Source: an uncultured Opitutaceae bacterium (lineage in GTDB: Bacteria; Verrucomicrobiota; Verrucomicrobiia; Opitutales; Opitutaceae). Taken from it: a DNA stretch of 6,432 nucleotides. Each line of letters starts with the position of its first letter. Position 1 is the stretch's first letter. Shown here one piece after another: positions 1 through 6,050 of the stretch. Location: the NCBI GenBank assembly GCA_937902865.1, contig CALFNJ010000732.1, forward strand, positions 1 to 6,432. Reading direction: 5' to 3'. Below the pieces are notes generated by a model. The model had not been told where the DNA came from and made no database searches. It saw nothing but the letters and a program-made list of their open reading frames with translations. The position numbers and the translations under genes were made by a program.

Positions 1-494
1 TGCTCAATCAGGACGAGCCCCGCCGCCTGCTCGTCAACGTGACGGTCGGCCAGGACGTGAAGATCTTCAACTTCGTCAACGCCTACGGCTGCACGATCGG
101 GGACAACACCAAGATCGGCACGTTCGTCGAGGTGCAGAAGAACGCGCGCATCGGCCGGAACTGCAAGATCTCGAGCCACAGTTTCATCTGCGAGGGCGTG
201 GAGATCGAGGACGACGTGTTCATCGGCCACAACGTGACCTTCATCAATGACCGCTTCCCGCGCGCGACGGCCGCCGGCCGGCTGCAGACCGAGGCCGACT
301 GGAAGTGCGAGCCGACGAAAGTCTGCCGCGGCGCGTCAATCGGCAGCTCCGTCACGGTGCTCTGCGGAGTGACCGTCGGTGCCGGTGCGCTTGTCGGCGC
401 CGGCAGCGTGGTGACGAAGGACGTTCCTCCCGGCGCGGTGGTCGCCGGCAACCCCGCGCGTGTGTTGCGCAAGAAAGCTCCCGATCTCGCATGA
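1..494 (+). CDS. Sugar N-acyltransferase, left-handed beta-helix (FdtC/QdtC/WbpD-like), 5' edge-truncated
   Basis: The product probably transfers an acetyl group from acetyl-CoA to the amine of a nucleotide-linked amino sugar in the cytoplasm. The frame is open from base 3 to the TGA at 492-494 and is full of hexapeptide repeats (TIGDNT, KIGTFV, RIGRNC, VEIEDD, ASIGSS, VTVGAG, ALVGAG), the signature of the trimeric left-handed beta-helix fold. The phrases SSHSFICEG, IGHNVTFINDRFPRA and the C-terminal AGNPARVLRK resemble the 3-N-acetyltransferases FdtC/QdtC and WbpD. One of the two histidines (SSHSF, IGHN) is a plausible catalytic base, by family analogy. Bases 1-2 are TG, in frame, so the missing first base may complete an ATG/GTG/TTG start just before the window. 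A GTG at 39 is the first complete alternative but would cut the first coil. The stop overlaps the aminotransferase start by 4 bases (ATGA, 491-494), matching the fdtC/fdtB-type pairing. The family is secure; the exact sugar is not. Confidence 0.9.
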   Translation, partial: LNQDEPRRLLVNVTVGQDVKIFNFVNAYGCTIGDNTKIGTFVEVQKNARIGRNCKISSHSFICEGVEIEDDVFIGHNVTFINDRFPRATAAGRLQTEADWKCEPTKVCRGASIGSSVTVLCGVTVGAGALVGAGSVVTKDVPPGAVVAGNPARVLRKKAPDLA

Positions 495-1600
495 GCATGA
501 AAGTCCCGTATTTCGACCTGCAGGCCCAGATCCGGGCGCTGCGTCCCGAACTCGACGCCGCGATCGCGCGCACGCTCGACCAGTGCTCGTTCTGTCTCGG
601 GCCGGACGTCGCCGCGTTCGAGCGCGACTTCGCGAAGTTCAGCGGCGCGGCGCACGCGGTCGGTTTCAACAGCGGGACTTCGGCGCTGCACGTCGGCCTC
701 CTGCTGCTCGATCTGAAGCCGGGCGACGAGGTCATCACGACGCCGTTCACTTTCGTGGCGACCAGCTGGGCGATCTCCTACGTCGGGGCGAAACCCGTGT
801 ACGTCGACATCGACGACGCGACCTGCAACCTCGATCCGGCCAAGGTCGAACGGGCGATCACGCCGCGCACGAAGGCGATCATGCCGGTGCACCTTTACGG
901 CCAGTCCTGCGATCTCGCGCCGCTGGCGGCCCTGGCGAAAAAACACGGCCTGCACCTGGTGGAGGACGCGGCGCAGGCCCACGGCGCCACGTATCGCGGT
1001 CAGCCGGTCGGCACCGTCGGCGCGGTGGCGGGTTTCAGTTTTTATCCCGGAAAAAATCTCGGCGCGTGCGGCGAGGCCGGCGCGCTGATCATGGCGGATG
1101 CGGCGCTGGCCGAGCGCGCGCGCGCGCTCCGCGAGCACGGCTCGCGCACCCGGTACTACCACGACGAAATCGGCTACAATTACCGGATGGAAGGAATCCA
1201 GGGCGCGGTGCTCGACGTGAAGCTGAAGCATCTCGCGGCGTGGACCGCGGCCCGGCGGCGGATCGCCCGGCGCTACACCGAGCTGCTGAAGGGTTCGCCG
1301 GTGAAGCTGCAGACGGAACTGTCCGGCTGCGAGGGCGCCTGGCATCTCTATGTGGTTCGCCATGCGCGCCGCGATGAACTGCGCGCCCATCTGGAAAAGC
1401 AGGGCATCGGCACCGGGCTGCATTATCCGCATCCGCTGCACCTGCAGAAGTGCTACGCCGACCTCGGTTACCGCGCGGGCGACTTCCCGGTCACGGAAGC
1501 CGCGGCGCGCGAATGCCTGAGCCTGCCGATCTATCCGGAGCTCCCCGATGCGCAGGTCGAGCACGTGGCGCGCGAAGTGCGGGCGTTTTTCGGAGCATGA
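491..1600 (+). CDS. PLP-dependent sugar aminotransferase (DegT/DnrJ/EryC1/StrS; FdtB/QdtB-like)
   Basis: This 369-residue protein is a full-length member of the DegT/DnrJ/EryC1/StrS family, which uses PLP and usually glutamate to aminate a keto group on an NDP-sugar. Visible marks are SGTSALHVGL (61-70, cofactor phosphate loop), the DEVITTPFTFVAT stretch (79-91), EDAAQAHG (158-165, Asp facing the PLP pyridine nitrogen) and FSFYPGKNLGACGEAGA (182-198), with Lys188 as the expected Schiff-base lysine. The YPGKNLGA form of this motif is typical of 3-keto-sugar aminotransferases such as FdtB, QdtB and TylB. The start at 491 was chosen because the protein then begins at the family's usual N-terminus (VPYFDL) and overlaps the preceding stop as ATGA. 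A longer reading from 305 would lie inside the acyltransferase gene. Next to the upstream N-acyltransferase, amination followed by N-acetylation at C3 of a sugar is the likeliest joint function. The substrate nucleotide (dTDP or UDP) cannot be read from the sequence. Confidence 0.94.
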   Translation: MSMKVPYFDLQAQIRALRPELDAAIARTLDQCSFCLGPDVAAFERDFAKFSGAAHAVGFNSGTSALHVGLLLLDLKPGDEVITTPFTFVATSWAISYVGAKPVYVDIDDATCNLDPAKVERAITPRTKAIMPVHLYGQSCDLAPLAALAKKHGLHLVEDAAQAHGATYRGQPVGTVGAVAGFSFYPGKNLGACGEAGALIMADAALAERARALREHGSRTRYYHDEIGYNYRMEGIQGAVLDVKLKHLAAWTAARRRIARRYTELLKGSPVKLQTELSGCEGAWHLYVVRHARRDELRAHLEKQGIGTGLHYPHPLHLQKCYADLGYRAGDFPVTEAAARECLSLPIYPELPDAQVEHVAREVRAFFGA

Positions 1601-2595
1601 GCGCCCCGGGCACAGCGCTGGTCACGGGTGGGGCCGGGTTCATCGGCTCGCATCTCGTCGAGCATCTGGTGGGGAGCGGAGTCCGCGTCGTGGTCCTCGA
1701 CAATTTTCGCAACGGCCGACGGGAGAATCTCCTTTTCCCCGGCGCGGAGCGGGTCGAGGTGATCGAAGGCGACATCGTCGATCCGGCCACCTGCCAGCGG
1801 GCCCTGCGCGGCATCGACACGGTCTATCATCTCGCCTGCCTCGGCGTGCGGCACTCGCTGCACAGCCCGGTGGAGAACCATCAGGTGAACGCGCTCGGCA
1901 CCCTGAATCTGCTCGAGGCGGCGCGGGCCGCGAAAGTGCGCCGGTTCCTGTATGTCTCGACCTCGGAGATCTACGGCCGCGCCCGCGAGTTCCCGATCAC
2001 GGAAAACTGCACGCCCTGGCCGCTGACCGTCTACGGCAGCAGCAAGCTCGCCGGGGAGCATTACGCGCGATCCTATTTCGAGTGCTATCAGCTGCCGGTG
2101 GTGTGCGTCCGGCCGTTCAACAACTACGGCCCGCGCTCGCATTTCGAGGGCGACTCGGGCGAGGTCATTCCCCGCTTCATCCTCCGTGCGCTGGCGGGGC
2201 AGCCGCCGGTGATCTTCGGCGACGGCGGGCACACCCGGGATTTTCTCTACGTCAAGGACTGCGCCGAGACGCTCGCGCGCATCGCCGCGACGGACGCGCT
2301 GGTGGGCGAGGTGGTGAATCTCGGCTACGGCGAGGAGATGCGGATCGACGTGCTGGCGCGGACGGTGCTCGAGGCGATGGGGCGGAACGATCTCCAGCCG
2401 GTGTTCGAGGCGCCGCGTCCGGCCGACGTGCCGAAGCTGTGGGTCGACACCTCGAAGCTGAAAAAGACGATCGGCTTCAAACCCAGGACCACGCTGCGTG
2501 AAGGCATCGGCCACACGCTGGAGCACTTCCGGAAACTTTACCGGGAAAATCCGGCCGCGCTGGGCCAGATCAAGCTGAAGAACTGGGAGACGTGA
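1597..2595 (+). CDS. NAD-dependent sugar epimerase/dehydratase (extended SDR)
   Basis: This 332-residue protein is of normal length for an extended short-chain dehydrogenase/reductase acting on nucleotide sugars. The Rossmann dinucleotide loop GGAGFIG lies at 11-17, followed by the acidic VVLDNF (33-38) that favours NAD. The catalytic triad region shows STSEIYG (121-127) and Tyr146-x3-Lys150 (YGSSK). RPFNNYGPR (172-180) and FGDGGHTRDFLYVKD (207-221) are sugar-nucleotide-binding segments shared with UDP-glucose 4-epimerase, UDP-glucuronate decarboxylase and 4,6-dehydratases. The STSE-YG form lacks the Asp-Glu pair (TDE) of classical dTDP-glucose 4,6-dehydratases, which makes that exact role less likely. 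C4 epimerase, decarboxylase or a LegB-like dehydratase remain possible. The start ATG overlaps the previous stop by 4 bases (1597-1600), so it is probably translationally coupled. In this operon it probably supplies or reshapes the sugar aminated by the neighbouring aminotransferases. Confidence 0.92.
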   Translation: MSAPGTALVTGGAGFIGSHLVEHLVGSGVRVVVLDNFRNGRRENLLFPGAERVEVIEGDIVDPATCQRALRGIDTVYHLACLGVRHSLHSPVENHQVNALGTLNLLEAARAAKVRRFLYVSTSEIYGRAREFPITENCTPWPLTVYGSSKLAGEHYARSYFECYQLPVVCVRPFNNYGPRSHFEGDSGEVIPRFILRALAGQPPVIFGDGGHTRDFLYVKDCAETLARIAATDALVGEVVNLGYGEEMRIDVLARTVLEAMGRNDLQPVFEAPRPADVPKLWVDTSKLKKTIGFKPRTTLREGIGHTLEHFRKLYRENPAALGQIKLKNWET

Positions 2596-3755
2596 ACGCG
2601 ATGAAGCCCCCGACCATTCCCGTCGCCAAGCCCTGGATGGGCCAGCCCGAAGCGGACGCCGCCTCGCGGGCGATCCTTTCCGGCTGGGTCACGCAGGGCC
2701 CGGAGGTCGCGGCCTTCGAGCGCGAGTTCGCCGCCGCGGTGGAAGCGCCGTACGCGTGCGCCGTGTCCAATTGCACCACCGCGCTGCACCTCGCGCTTCT
2801 GGCGGCGGGCGTCGGTCCGGGTGACGAGGTGATCACGGCGAGCCACTCCTTCATCGCGACCGCGAACGCGATCCGCCACTGCGGCGCGGTCCCGGTGTTC
2901 GTGGATATCGAGCGGGACACCTATAATCTCGACCCGCGCGCGCTGGCTGCGGCGGTTTCCCCGCGGACGCGCGCCGTGCTCGCGGTGCACCAGATCGGCC
3001 TGCCGTGCGACCTGCGCGCGATCGTGGACTTCGCCCGCCCGCGCGGGCTGCCGGTGATCGAGGACGCCGCCTGCGCGATCGGCAGCGAGATCCGGCGCGA
3101 CGGCCGCTGGCAGAAGATCGGCGCGCCGTACGGCGACGTCGCCTGCTTTTCCTTTCATCCCCGCAAACTCGTGTCGACCGGCGACGGCGGCATGCTCACG
3201 ACGGCGAACCCCGAGTGGGACCGGAAATTCCGCCTCTGGCGGCAGCACGGCATGAGCGTGCCGGACACGGTGCGGCACGGCTCGGCGCAGGTGGTGTTCG
3301 AGGATTACGTCGAAGTCGGTTTCAATTATCGGCTGACGGACGTGCAGGCCGCGATGGGCCGGGAGCAGCTGAAGCGCCTGCCGGCGATGATTGAGCGCCG
3401 GCGGACCCAGGCCGCGCGCTATCGGCAACTGCTGTCGAGCGTGGCCGGCCTGGGCCTGCCGGCGGAGCCGGACTGGGCGCGTGCGAACTGGCAGAGCTAT
3501 TGCGTGCGGCTGCCCAACGGCGCGTCGCAGCGGGCGGTCATGCAGGCAATGCTGGACCGCGGCATCTCGACGCGGCGTGGCGTCATGTGCTCCCACCGCG
3601 AGCCCGCGTACGCGACCGCGCCCTGGCGGGCGGGCGGTTCGCTGGTGGAAAGCGAACGGGCGCAGGACGGCGCGATCATCCTTCCGCTTTACCACGACAT
3701 GACCGACGCCGATCAGGAGCGCGTGGCCGCCGCGCTGCGCGAAGCGCTCGCCTGA
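2592..3755 (+). CDS. Second PLP-dependent sugar aminotransferase (DegT/DnrJ/EryC1/StrS)
   Basis: This second family member has 387 residues from the GTG start and is clearly different from the one at 491-1600. It has SNCTTALHLAL (59-69), DEVITASHSFIATANAI (78-94), EDAACAIGS (157-165) and FSFHPRKLVSTGDGGM (186-201), with Lys192 as the expected PLP-binding lysine. GFNYRLTDVQAAMG (243-256) is the usual substrate-side segment. The HPRK-x3-TG-GG lysine motif differs from the YPGKNLGA motif of the first enzyme, so it likely aminates another position or another sugar. Start choice is open. GTG at 2592 overlaps the previous stop (GTGA), fitting the coupling seen elsewhere in the operon. An in-frame ATG at 2601 has a GGGAG at 2585-2589 at a more ribosome-friendly distance and would shorten the protein by three residues. 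It ends the operon; a repeat element begins within a few bases of its stop. The reaction class is secure and the substrate unknown. Confidence 0.93.
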   Translation: MNAMKPPTIPVAKPWMGQPEADAASRAILSGWVTQGPEVAAFEREFAAAVEAPYACAVSNCTTALHLALLAAGVGPGDEVITASHSFIATANAIRHCGAVPVFVDIERDTYNLDPRALAAAVSPRTRAVLAVHQIGLPCDLRAIVDFARPRGLPVIEDAACAIGSEIRRDGRWQKIGAPYGDVACFSFHPRKLVSTGDGGMLTTANPEWDRKFRLWRQHGMSVPDTVRHGSAQVVFEDYVEVGFNYRLTDVQAAMGREQLKRLPAMIERRRTQAARYRQLLSSVAGLGLPAEPDWARANWQSYCVRLPNGASQRAVMQAMLDRGISTRRGVMCSHREPAYATAPWRAGGSLVESERAQDGAIILPLYHDMTDADQERVAAALREALA

Positions 3756-3757
3756 CT

Positions 3758-3918
3758 GGTTCACCACGAAAGACACAAAAGACACGAAAACCGGAGTGGC
3801 TCACGGAACACGGACCACACGGAATTCAGAATTCTCTTTCGGTGTGGGCCGTGTGTTCCGTTGGCATTTCATTTCGAAGGATCGGTGGTTTCGTGTGATT
3901 CGTGTGTTTCGTGGTGAT
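3758..3918. repeat. Nested intergenic palindromic repeat element
   Basis: Most of the gap after the second aminotransferase is one large imperfect palindrome. The outer arms are 3761-3792 (TCACCACGAAAGACAC...) and 3887-3917 (its near reverse complement, ending GTGGTGA), with four mismatches and one extra base by my alignment. Inside lies a second palindrome of different sequence: CGGAACAC (3804-3811) pairs with GTGTTCCG (3853-3860), and CCACAC (3815-3820) with GTGTGG (3842-3847). At the centre are two GAATTC copies one base apart (3822-3827, 3829-3834). The transcript could form a long hairpin. No thymine run follows the right arm, so a classical intrinsic terminator is not supported. It resembles the dispersed CACGAAA-type intergenic repeats of GC-rich environmental bacteria; mobility is unproven. 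The remaining 58 bases before the next gene hold no clear signal beyond a possible AGGA ribosome site at 3960-3963. Confidence 0.85.
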
Positions 3919-3976
3919 CATCCGGGTAGATCGATGTTGCATGCCGGGAGGCGTGTCCTAGGAATCTGCCGCACGC

Positions 3977-4576
3977 ATGAGCGAGCCACGCGAACCCCAG
4001 TTGCCGGGCTATTTTGCCGAATCGACGCCGTTCGAGATCCGGCAGCAGATCCTCGACTACCACGCCACCGAGTGCATGAGCGACGTGGAGCGGGCGCGTT
4101 ACTTCGGGCTGCCCGAGGGCTGCCGGATGCGGGAGCGGGCCAAGATCATCTCTCCGAAAAAGCTGAAGATCGGGATCAACTGCTGGATCGGCGAGGGCGC
4201 GGTGCTCGACGCGCAGGGCGGGCTGGAGATTGGCGACAACGTGTCGATCGGCCTGAACACCCTGATCTGGTCGCACGACAGCATGAATCTGAACATCCGC
4301 GGCATCAACACGCGGGAGCATTCGAAGCACATCATGCGCAAGCCGACGAAAATCGGCAGCAACTGCTTCATCGGCGGACCGGTGGTGATCATGCCCGGCG
4401 TGACGATCGGCAACAAATGCGTGGTCGCGCCGATGAGCGTCGTTTACGAGGACCTGCCCGACCGGACCGTGCACAAGCCTTTCCGCGAGCTCCATGATTT
4501 CCTGAAAGTAAAAGACTCGCTCCTCGGAGAAATCGCGGCGCTCAAGGCCCGCGTCGAGGAACTGGAACGGAAGTAA
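3977..4576 (+). CDS. Hexapeptide-repeat acyltransferase (left-handed beta-helix)
   Basis: This 199-residue protein belongs to the bacterial hexapeptide transferases, which move acetyl or other acyl groups onto sugar hydroxyls or amines. The N-terminal helical part (about 18-50) and the phrase MRERAKIISP lead into repeats KIGINC, WIGEGA, EIGDNV, SIGLNT, KIGSNC, FIGGPV and VTIGNK (about 64-148). IWSHDS (97-102) supplies a histidine in the position typical of the catalytic base in maltose/galactoside acetyltransferase-like enzymes. An insertion loop (103-122) follows. The last 25 residues are charged and heptad-like (LLGEIAALKARVEELERK), suggesting a short coiled coil, possibly for trimer packing. 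The ATG at 3977 is the only start after the in-frame TAG at 3959, so the start is secure. It stands alone between two repeat elements and differs from the acyltransferase at the left edge. With an ACP and a reductase downstream, it could use acyl-ACP or acyl-CoA; that is inference. Confidence 0.9.
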   Translation: MSEPREPQLPGYFAESTPFEIRQQILDYHATECMSDVERARYFGLPEGCRMRERAKIISPKKLKIGINCWIGEGAVLDAQGGLEIGDNVSIGLNTLIWSHDSMNLNIRGINTREHSKHIMRKPTKIGSNCFIGGPVVIMPGVTIGNKCVVAPMSVVYEDLPDRTVHKPFRELHDFLKVKDSLLGEIAALKARVEELERK

Positions 4577-4615
4577 GTCCGGTTCTCTGATGCTGCGCTG
4601 GCAGCCGGCCGGTTT

Positions 4616-4712
4616 CGGAATTTCACCACAGAGGCACGGAGGCACCGAGATCGAGCCACGGAATCCCGATCGGAATTTCTCTGTGCCTCCGTGCCTCTGT
4701 GGTGAAATTCCG
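4616..4712. repeat. Perfect 30-bp inverted repeat (CACAGAGGCACGGAGG family)
   Basis: Arms 4616-4645 and 4683-4712 are exact reverse complements over 30 bases, as read by eye. After one mismatch, four more pairs follow inward (4647-4650 with 4678-4681). The loop of about 27 bases repeats CGGAAT and CGAT-like words. The left arm carries TTCACCAC (4622-4629) and the right arm GTGGTGAA (4699-4706), the same end words as the element at 3758-3918. The hairpin is very stable on paper but has no thymine tract, so a terminator role is uncertain; a mobile-like dispersed repeat or transcript-stabilising hairpin are alternatives. It fills the middle of the 215-base gap between the acyltransferase and the ACP gene. 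The rest of this gap has only short GC-rich hairpins (for example GCTGC 4592-4596 with GCAGC 4601-4605, and GACCC 4752-4756 with GGGTC 4762-4766) and no convincing promoter. Confidence 0.9.
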
Positions 4713-4791
4713 GAGTTCGTCTCCGGCTGCCGACGGGCGGCGCAAACACTTGACCCGGCGGGGGTCGTGTCGAGAGTCGGGCGACCCTCTC

Positions 4792-5034
4792 ATGGACGAC
4801 GAAGCCCGCCTGAAGAAATGTTTTGTGGAAACGTTCGGCTTGAGTCCCGACCAGGTGAAGGACGACCTCGTCTATACCGGCATCAAGCAGTGGGATTCGG
4901 TCGGCCACATGGCGCTGGTCGCGGCGATCGAGGCGGAGTTCGGCGTGATGCTGGACACGGATGAAATCCTCGGACTGAGCTCCGTCGCGGCCGCGCGCCA
5001 GTTGCTGCGGAAGCACGGTGTCCATCGCGCATGA
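4792..5034 (+). CDS. Acyl carrier protein
   Basis: This 80-residue, acidic protein has the size and layout of a free-standing acyl carrier protein, which carries acyl chains as thioesters on a 4'-phosphopantetheine arm. The attachment serine is Ser36 in the helix-II motif WDSVGHMALV (34-43), a DSV variant of the common DSL. GVMLDTDEILGLSSVAAA (51-68) matches the helix III-IV region. The start at 4792 gives a normal ACP N-terminus. The frame is open further upstream but runs into the inverted repeat, so a longer form is unlikely. No strong ribosome-binding site is visible before the ATG. The stop overlaps the reductase start (ATGA, 5031-5034), which points to co-translation. Next to sugar acyltransferase and aminotransferase genes it is more likely a dedicated pathway ACP than the housekeeping AcpP, which usually sits with fabF/fabG/fabD. 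The family is secure; its acyl cargo is inferred. Confidence 0.93.
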   Translation: MDDEARLKKCFVETFGLSPDQVKDDLVYTGIKQWDSVGHMALVAAIEAEFGVMLDTDEILGLSSVAAARQLLRKHGVHRA

Positions 5035-5768
5035 GCGTCGCGGGAAAAACCGTTCTCATCACTGGCGCCAGCCGCGGTATCGGCGCGACGTTGGCGGAGG
5101 AGTTCGCGCGCGCCGGCGCGAAGGTGGTGCTGTCCGCGCGCACGGCCGGCGTGCAGGCGCTCGCGGAGCGGCTCCGTGCGGCGGGTCAGGCGGCGGAGGC
5201 TTTGACCGGAGACGTGACGGATGACGCGCAGGCGAAGGCGCTGCTCCAGCTCTGCCGCGCGAAGTTCGGCGGGCTCGACGTTTTGGTGAACAACGCCGGC
5301 GTCCTGGTCCCCGGAAAACTGGGGATGGTGCGGATGGAAGACGCGCGGCGCATGTTCGAGGTGAACGTGCTCGCGGTGATAAATTTGACCCAGTACGCGA
5401 TCCGGCTCTTTCCGAAGGGGAAGGGCGGCTCGATCGTGAATCTCGCGTCGATCGCGGGCACGCAGGGCGTCGACGGCCTCGCGGCCTATGGCGCGAGCAA
5501 GGCGGCGCTCGTGGGCTTCACGCGTGCGGCGGCGAAAGAGCTCGCACCGCAGAAAATCCGCGTAAACGCGGTGGCGCCGGGCTTTGTGGAGACGGACATG
5601 ACCCGGCAGTTCCCCGCCGAAGTCGTGACCCGCACGGTCGCCGGGGTCCGCCTCGGCCGCATCGGGCAGCCGGCCGACGTGGCGCGGGCGGTGATCTTCC
5701 TCGCCTCGGACGACGCGGCTTACATCACGGGCCAGATCCTGGGCGTCGATGGCAGCATGGCATGCTGA
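5031..5768 (+). CDS. FabG-like short-chain dehydrogenase/reductase (3-oxoacyl-ACP reductase family)
   Basis: This 245-residue classical SDR is of standard FabG length. It has the cofactor loop TGASRGIG (11-18), the NNAG motif (87-90), Asn112, Ser140 and the catalytic pair Tyr153-x3-Lys157 (YGASK), plus the PG-VETDM segment (183-190) and a C-terminal GQILGVDGSMAC typical of FabG. SART (35-38) after the second strand suggests NADPH preference. FabG enzymes reduce 3-oxoacyl-ACP to 3-hydroxyacyl-ACP in the cytoplasm, and the overlapping ACP gene just upstream (4 bases, ATGA) makes an ACP-bound substrate plausible. Many proteins of this family act on sugars, steroids or other carbonyls, so the substrate is inferred from context. 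No ketosynthase is visible in the window, so the oxoacyl substrate would have to come from elsewhere. The stop codon lies inside the left arm of a strong hairpin (5764-5790). Confidence 0.93.
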   Translation: MSVAGKTVLITGASRGIGATLAEEFARAGAKVVLSARTAGVQALAERLRAAGQAAEALTGDVTDDAQAKALLQLCRAKFGGLDVLVNNAGVLVPGKLGMVRMEDARRMFEVNVLAVINLTQYAIRLFPKGKGGSIVNLASIAGTQGVDGLAAYGASKAALVGFTRAAAKELAPQKIRVNAVAPGFVETDMTRQFPAEVVTRTVAGVRLGRIGQPADVARAVIFLASDDAAYITGQILGVDGSMAC

Positions 5769-5790
5769 AACGCGCGGGGCGCGTTTCAGC
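5764..5790 (+). terminator. Perfect 12-bp hairpin overlapping the reductase stop codon
   Basis: GCTGAAACGCGC (5764-5775) and GCGCGTTTCAGC (5779-5790) are exact reverse complements separated by GGG. The stop TGA (5766-5768) lies in the left arm. Position and stability fit an end-of-operon hairpin, but the bases after it (ACAAGTAACA) are not a thymine run, so it may act in a different way (transcript end protection, Rho-assisted or factor-dependent termination). Confidence 0.5.
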
Positions 5791-5791
5791 A

Positions 5792-5984
5792 CAAGTAACA
5801 AGTGGCAGGTGACAAGTAACAAGGCTTCAGGCCCCAAGGGTCTGAAACAAATCCCAAGGGCCAGATCCCAAAGGTTCAAAAGGGACAAAGATGACACTTT
5901 GGGAGATGCGCTGGCAGATATCGGACGCCTGCAGATGATGCCGGGCTTGGCTCTTGGTACTTGGTCCCTGTTACTTGTTACTTG
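5792..5984. repeat. Imperfect inverted repeat with CAAGTAACAAG arms and internal CCCAAGG words
   Basis: The region between the reductase and the ligase gene is bounded by CAAGTAACAAGT (5792-5803) and its exact reverse complement (5973-5984). Similarity continues inward more loosely: ACAAGTAACAAGG (5812-5824) faces CTTGGTACTTGG (5953-5964). The left part also has a tandem CAAGTAACAAG copy and three CCCAAG-type words (near 5832, 5853 and 5867), and CCCAAAG (5867-5873) pairs with CTTTGGG (5897-5903). No credible gene is seen here; frames crossing it lack family features. The remaining stretch to 6050 shows nothing clear. It is a third repeat type, distinct from the two TTCACCAC-ended elements upstream. 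Confidence 0.75.
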
Positions 5985-6050
5985 CCCCCCGTCGGTGCTT
6001 GGAGTTGCCGGGAATTTGGCGTTTGTGGATTGGGTTTGGTGATTTCTCCC

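Noticed and set aside
83..1564. Long minus-strand open frame (493 codons) opposite the acyltransferase and first aminotransferase
   Set aside because: It is rich in Arg/Ala/Gly/His, has no family motifs, and lies antisense to two well-supported genes; such frames arise by chance in GC-rich codon-biased DNA.
2538..3785. Minus-strand open frame (415 codons) opposite the second aminotransferase
   Set aside because: Antisense shadow of a strongly supported gene with low-complexity Arg/Ala composition; it also begins in the repeat element.
3758..3918. CRISPR array or tandem repeat array
   Set aside because: The short CACGAAA/GACAC words are not evenly spaced with unique spacers; the structure is an inverted repeat.
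3796..4497. Plus-strand frame of 233 codons over the repeat and the lone acyltransferase
   Set aside because: Out of frame with the hexapeptide-rich protein at 3977-4576, and Arg-rich with no motifs.
4750..4779. TTGACC at 4750-4755 as a -35 promoter box for the ACP gene
   Set aside because: No AT-rich -10 box is found at the right spacing; the sequence there is GC-rich.
4590..4964. Plus-strand frame reading through the 30-bp inverted repeat (contains PPCLCGEI)
   Set aside because: The recognisable peptide is just translation of the repeat arm; the rest overlaps the ACP gene out of frame.
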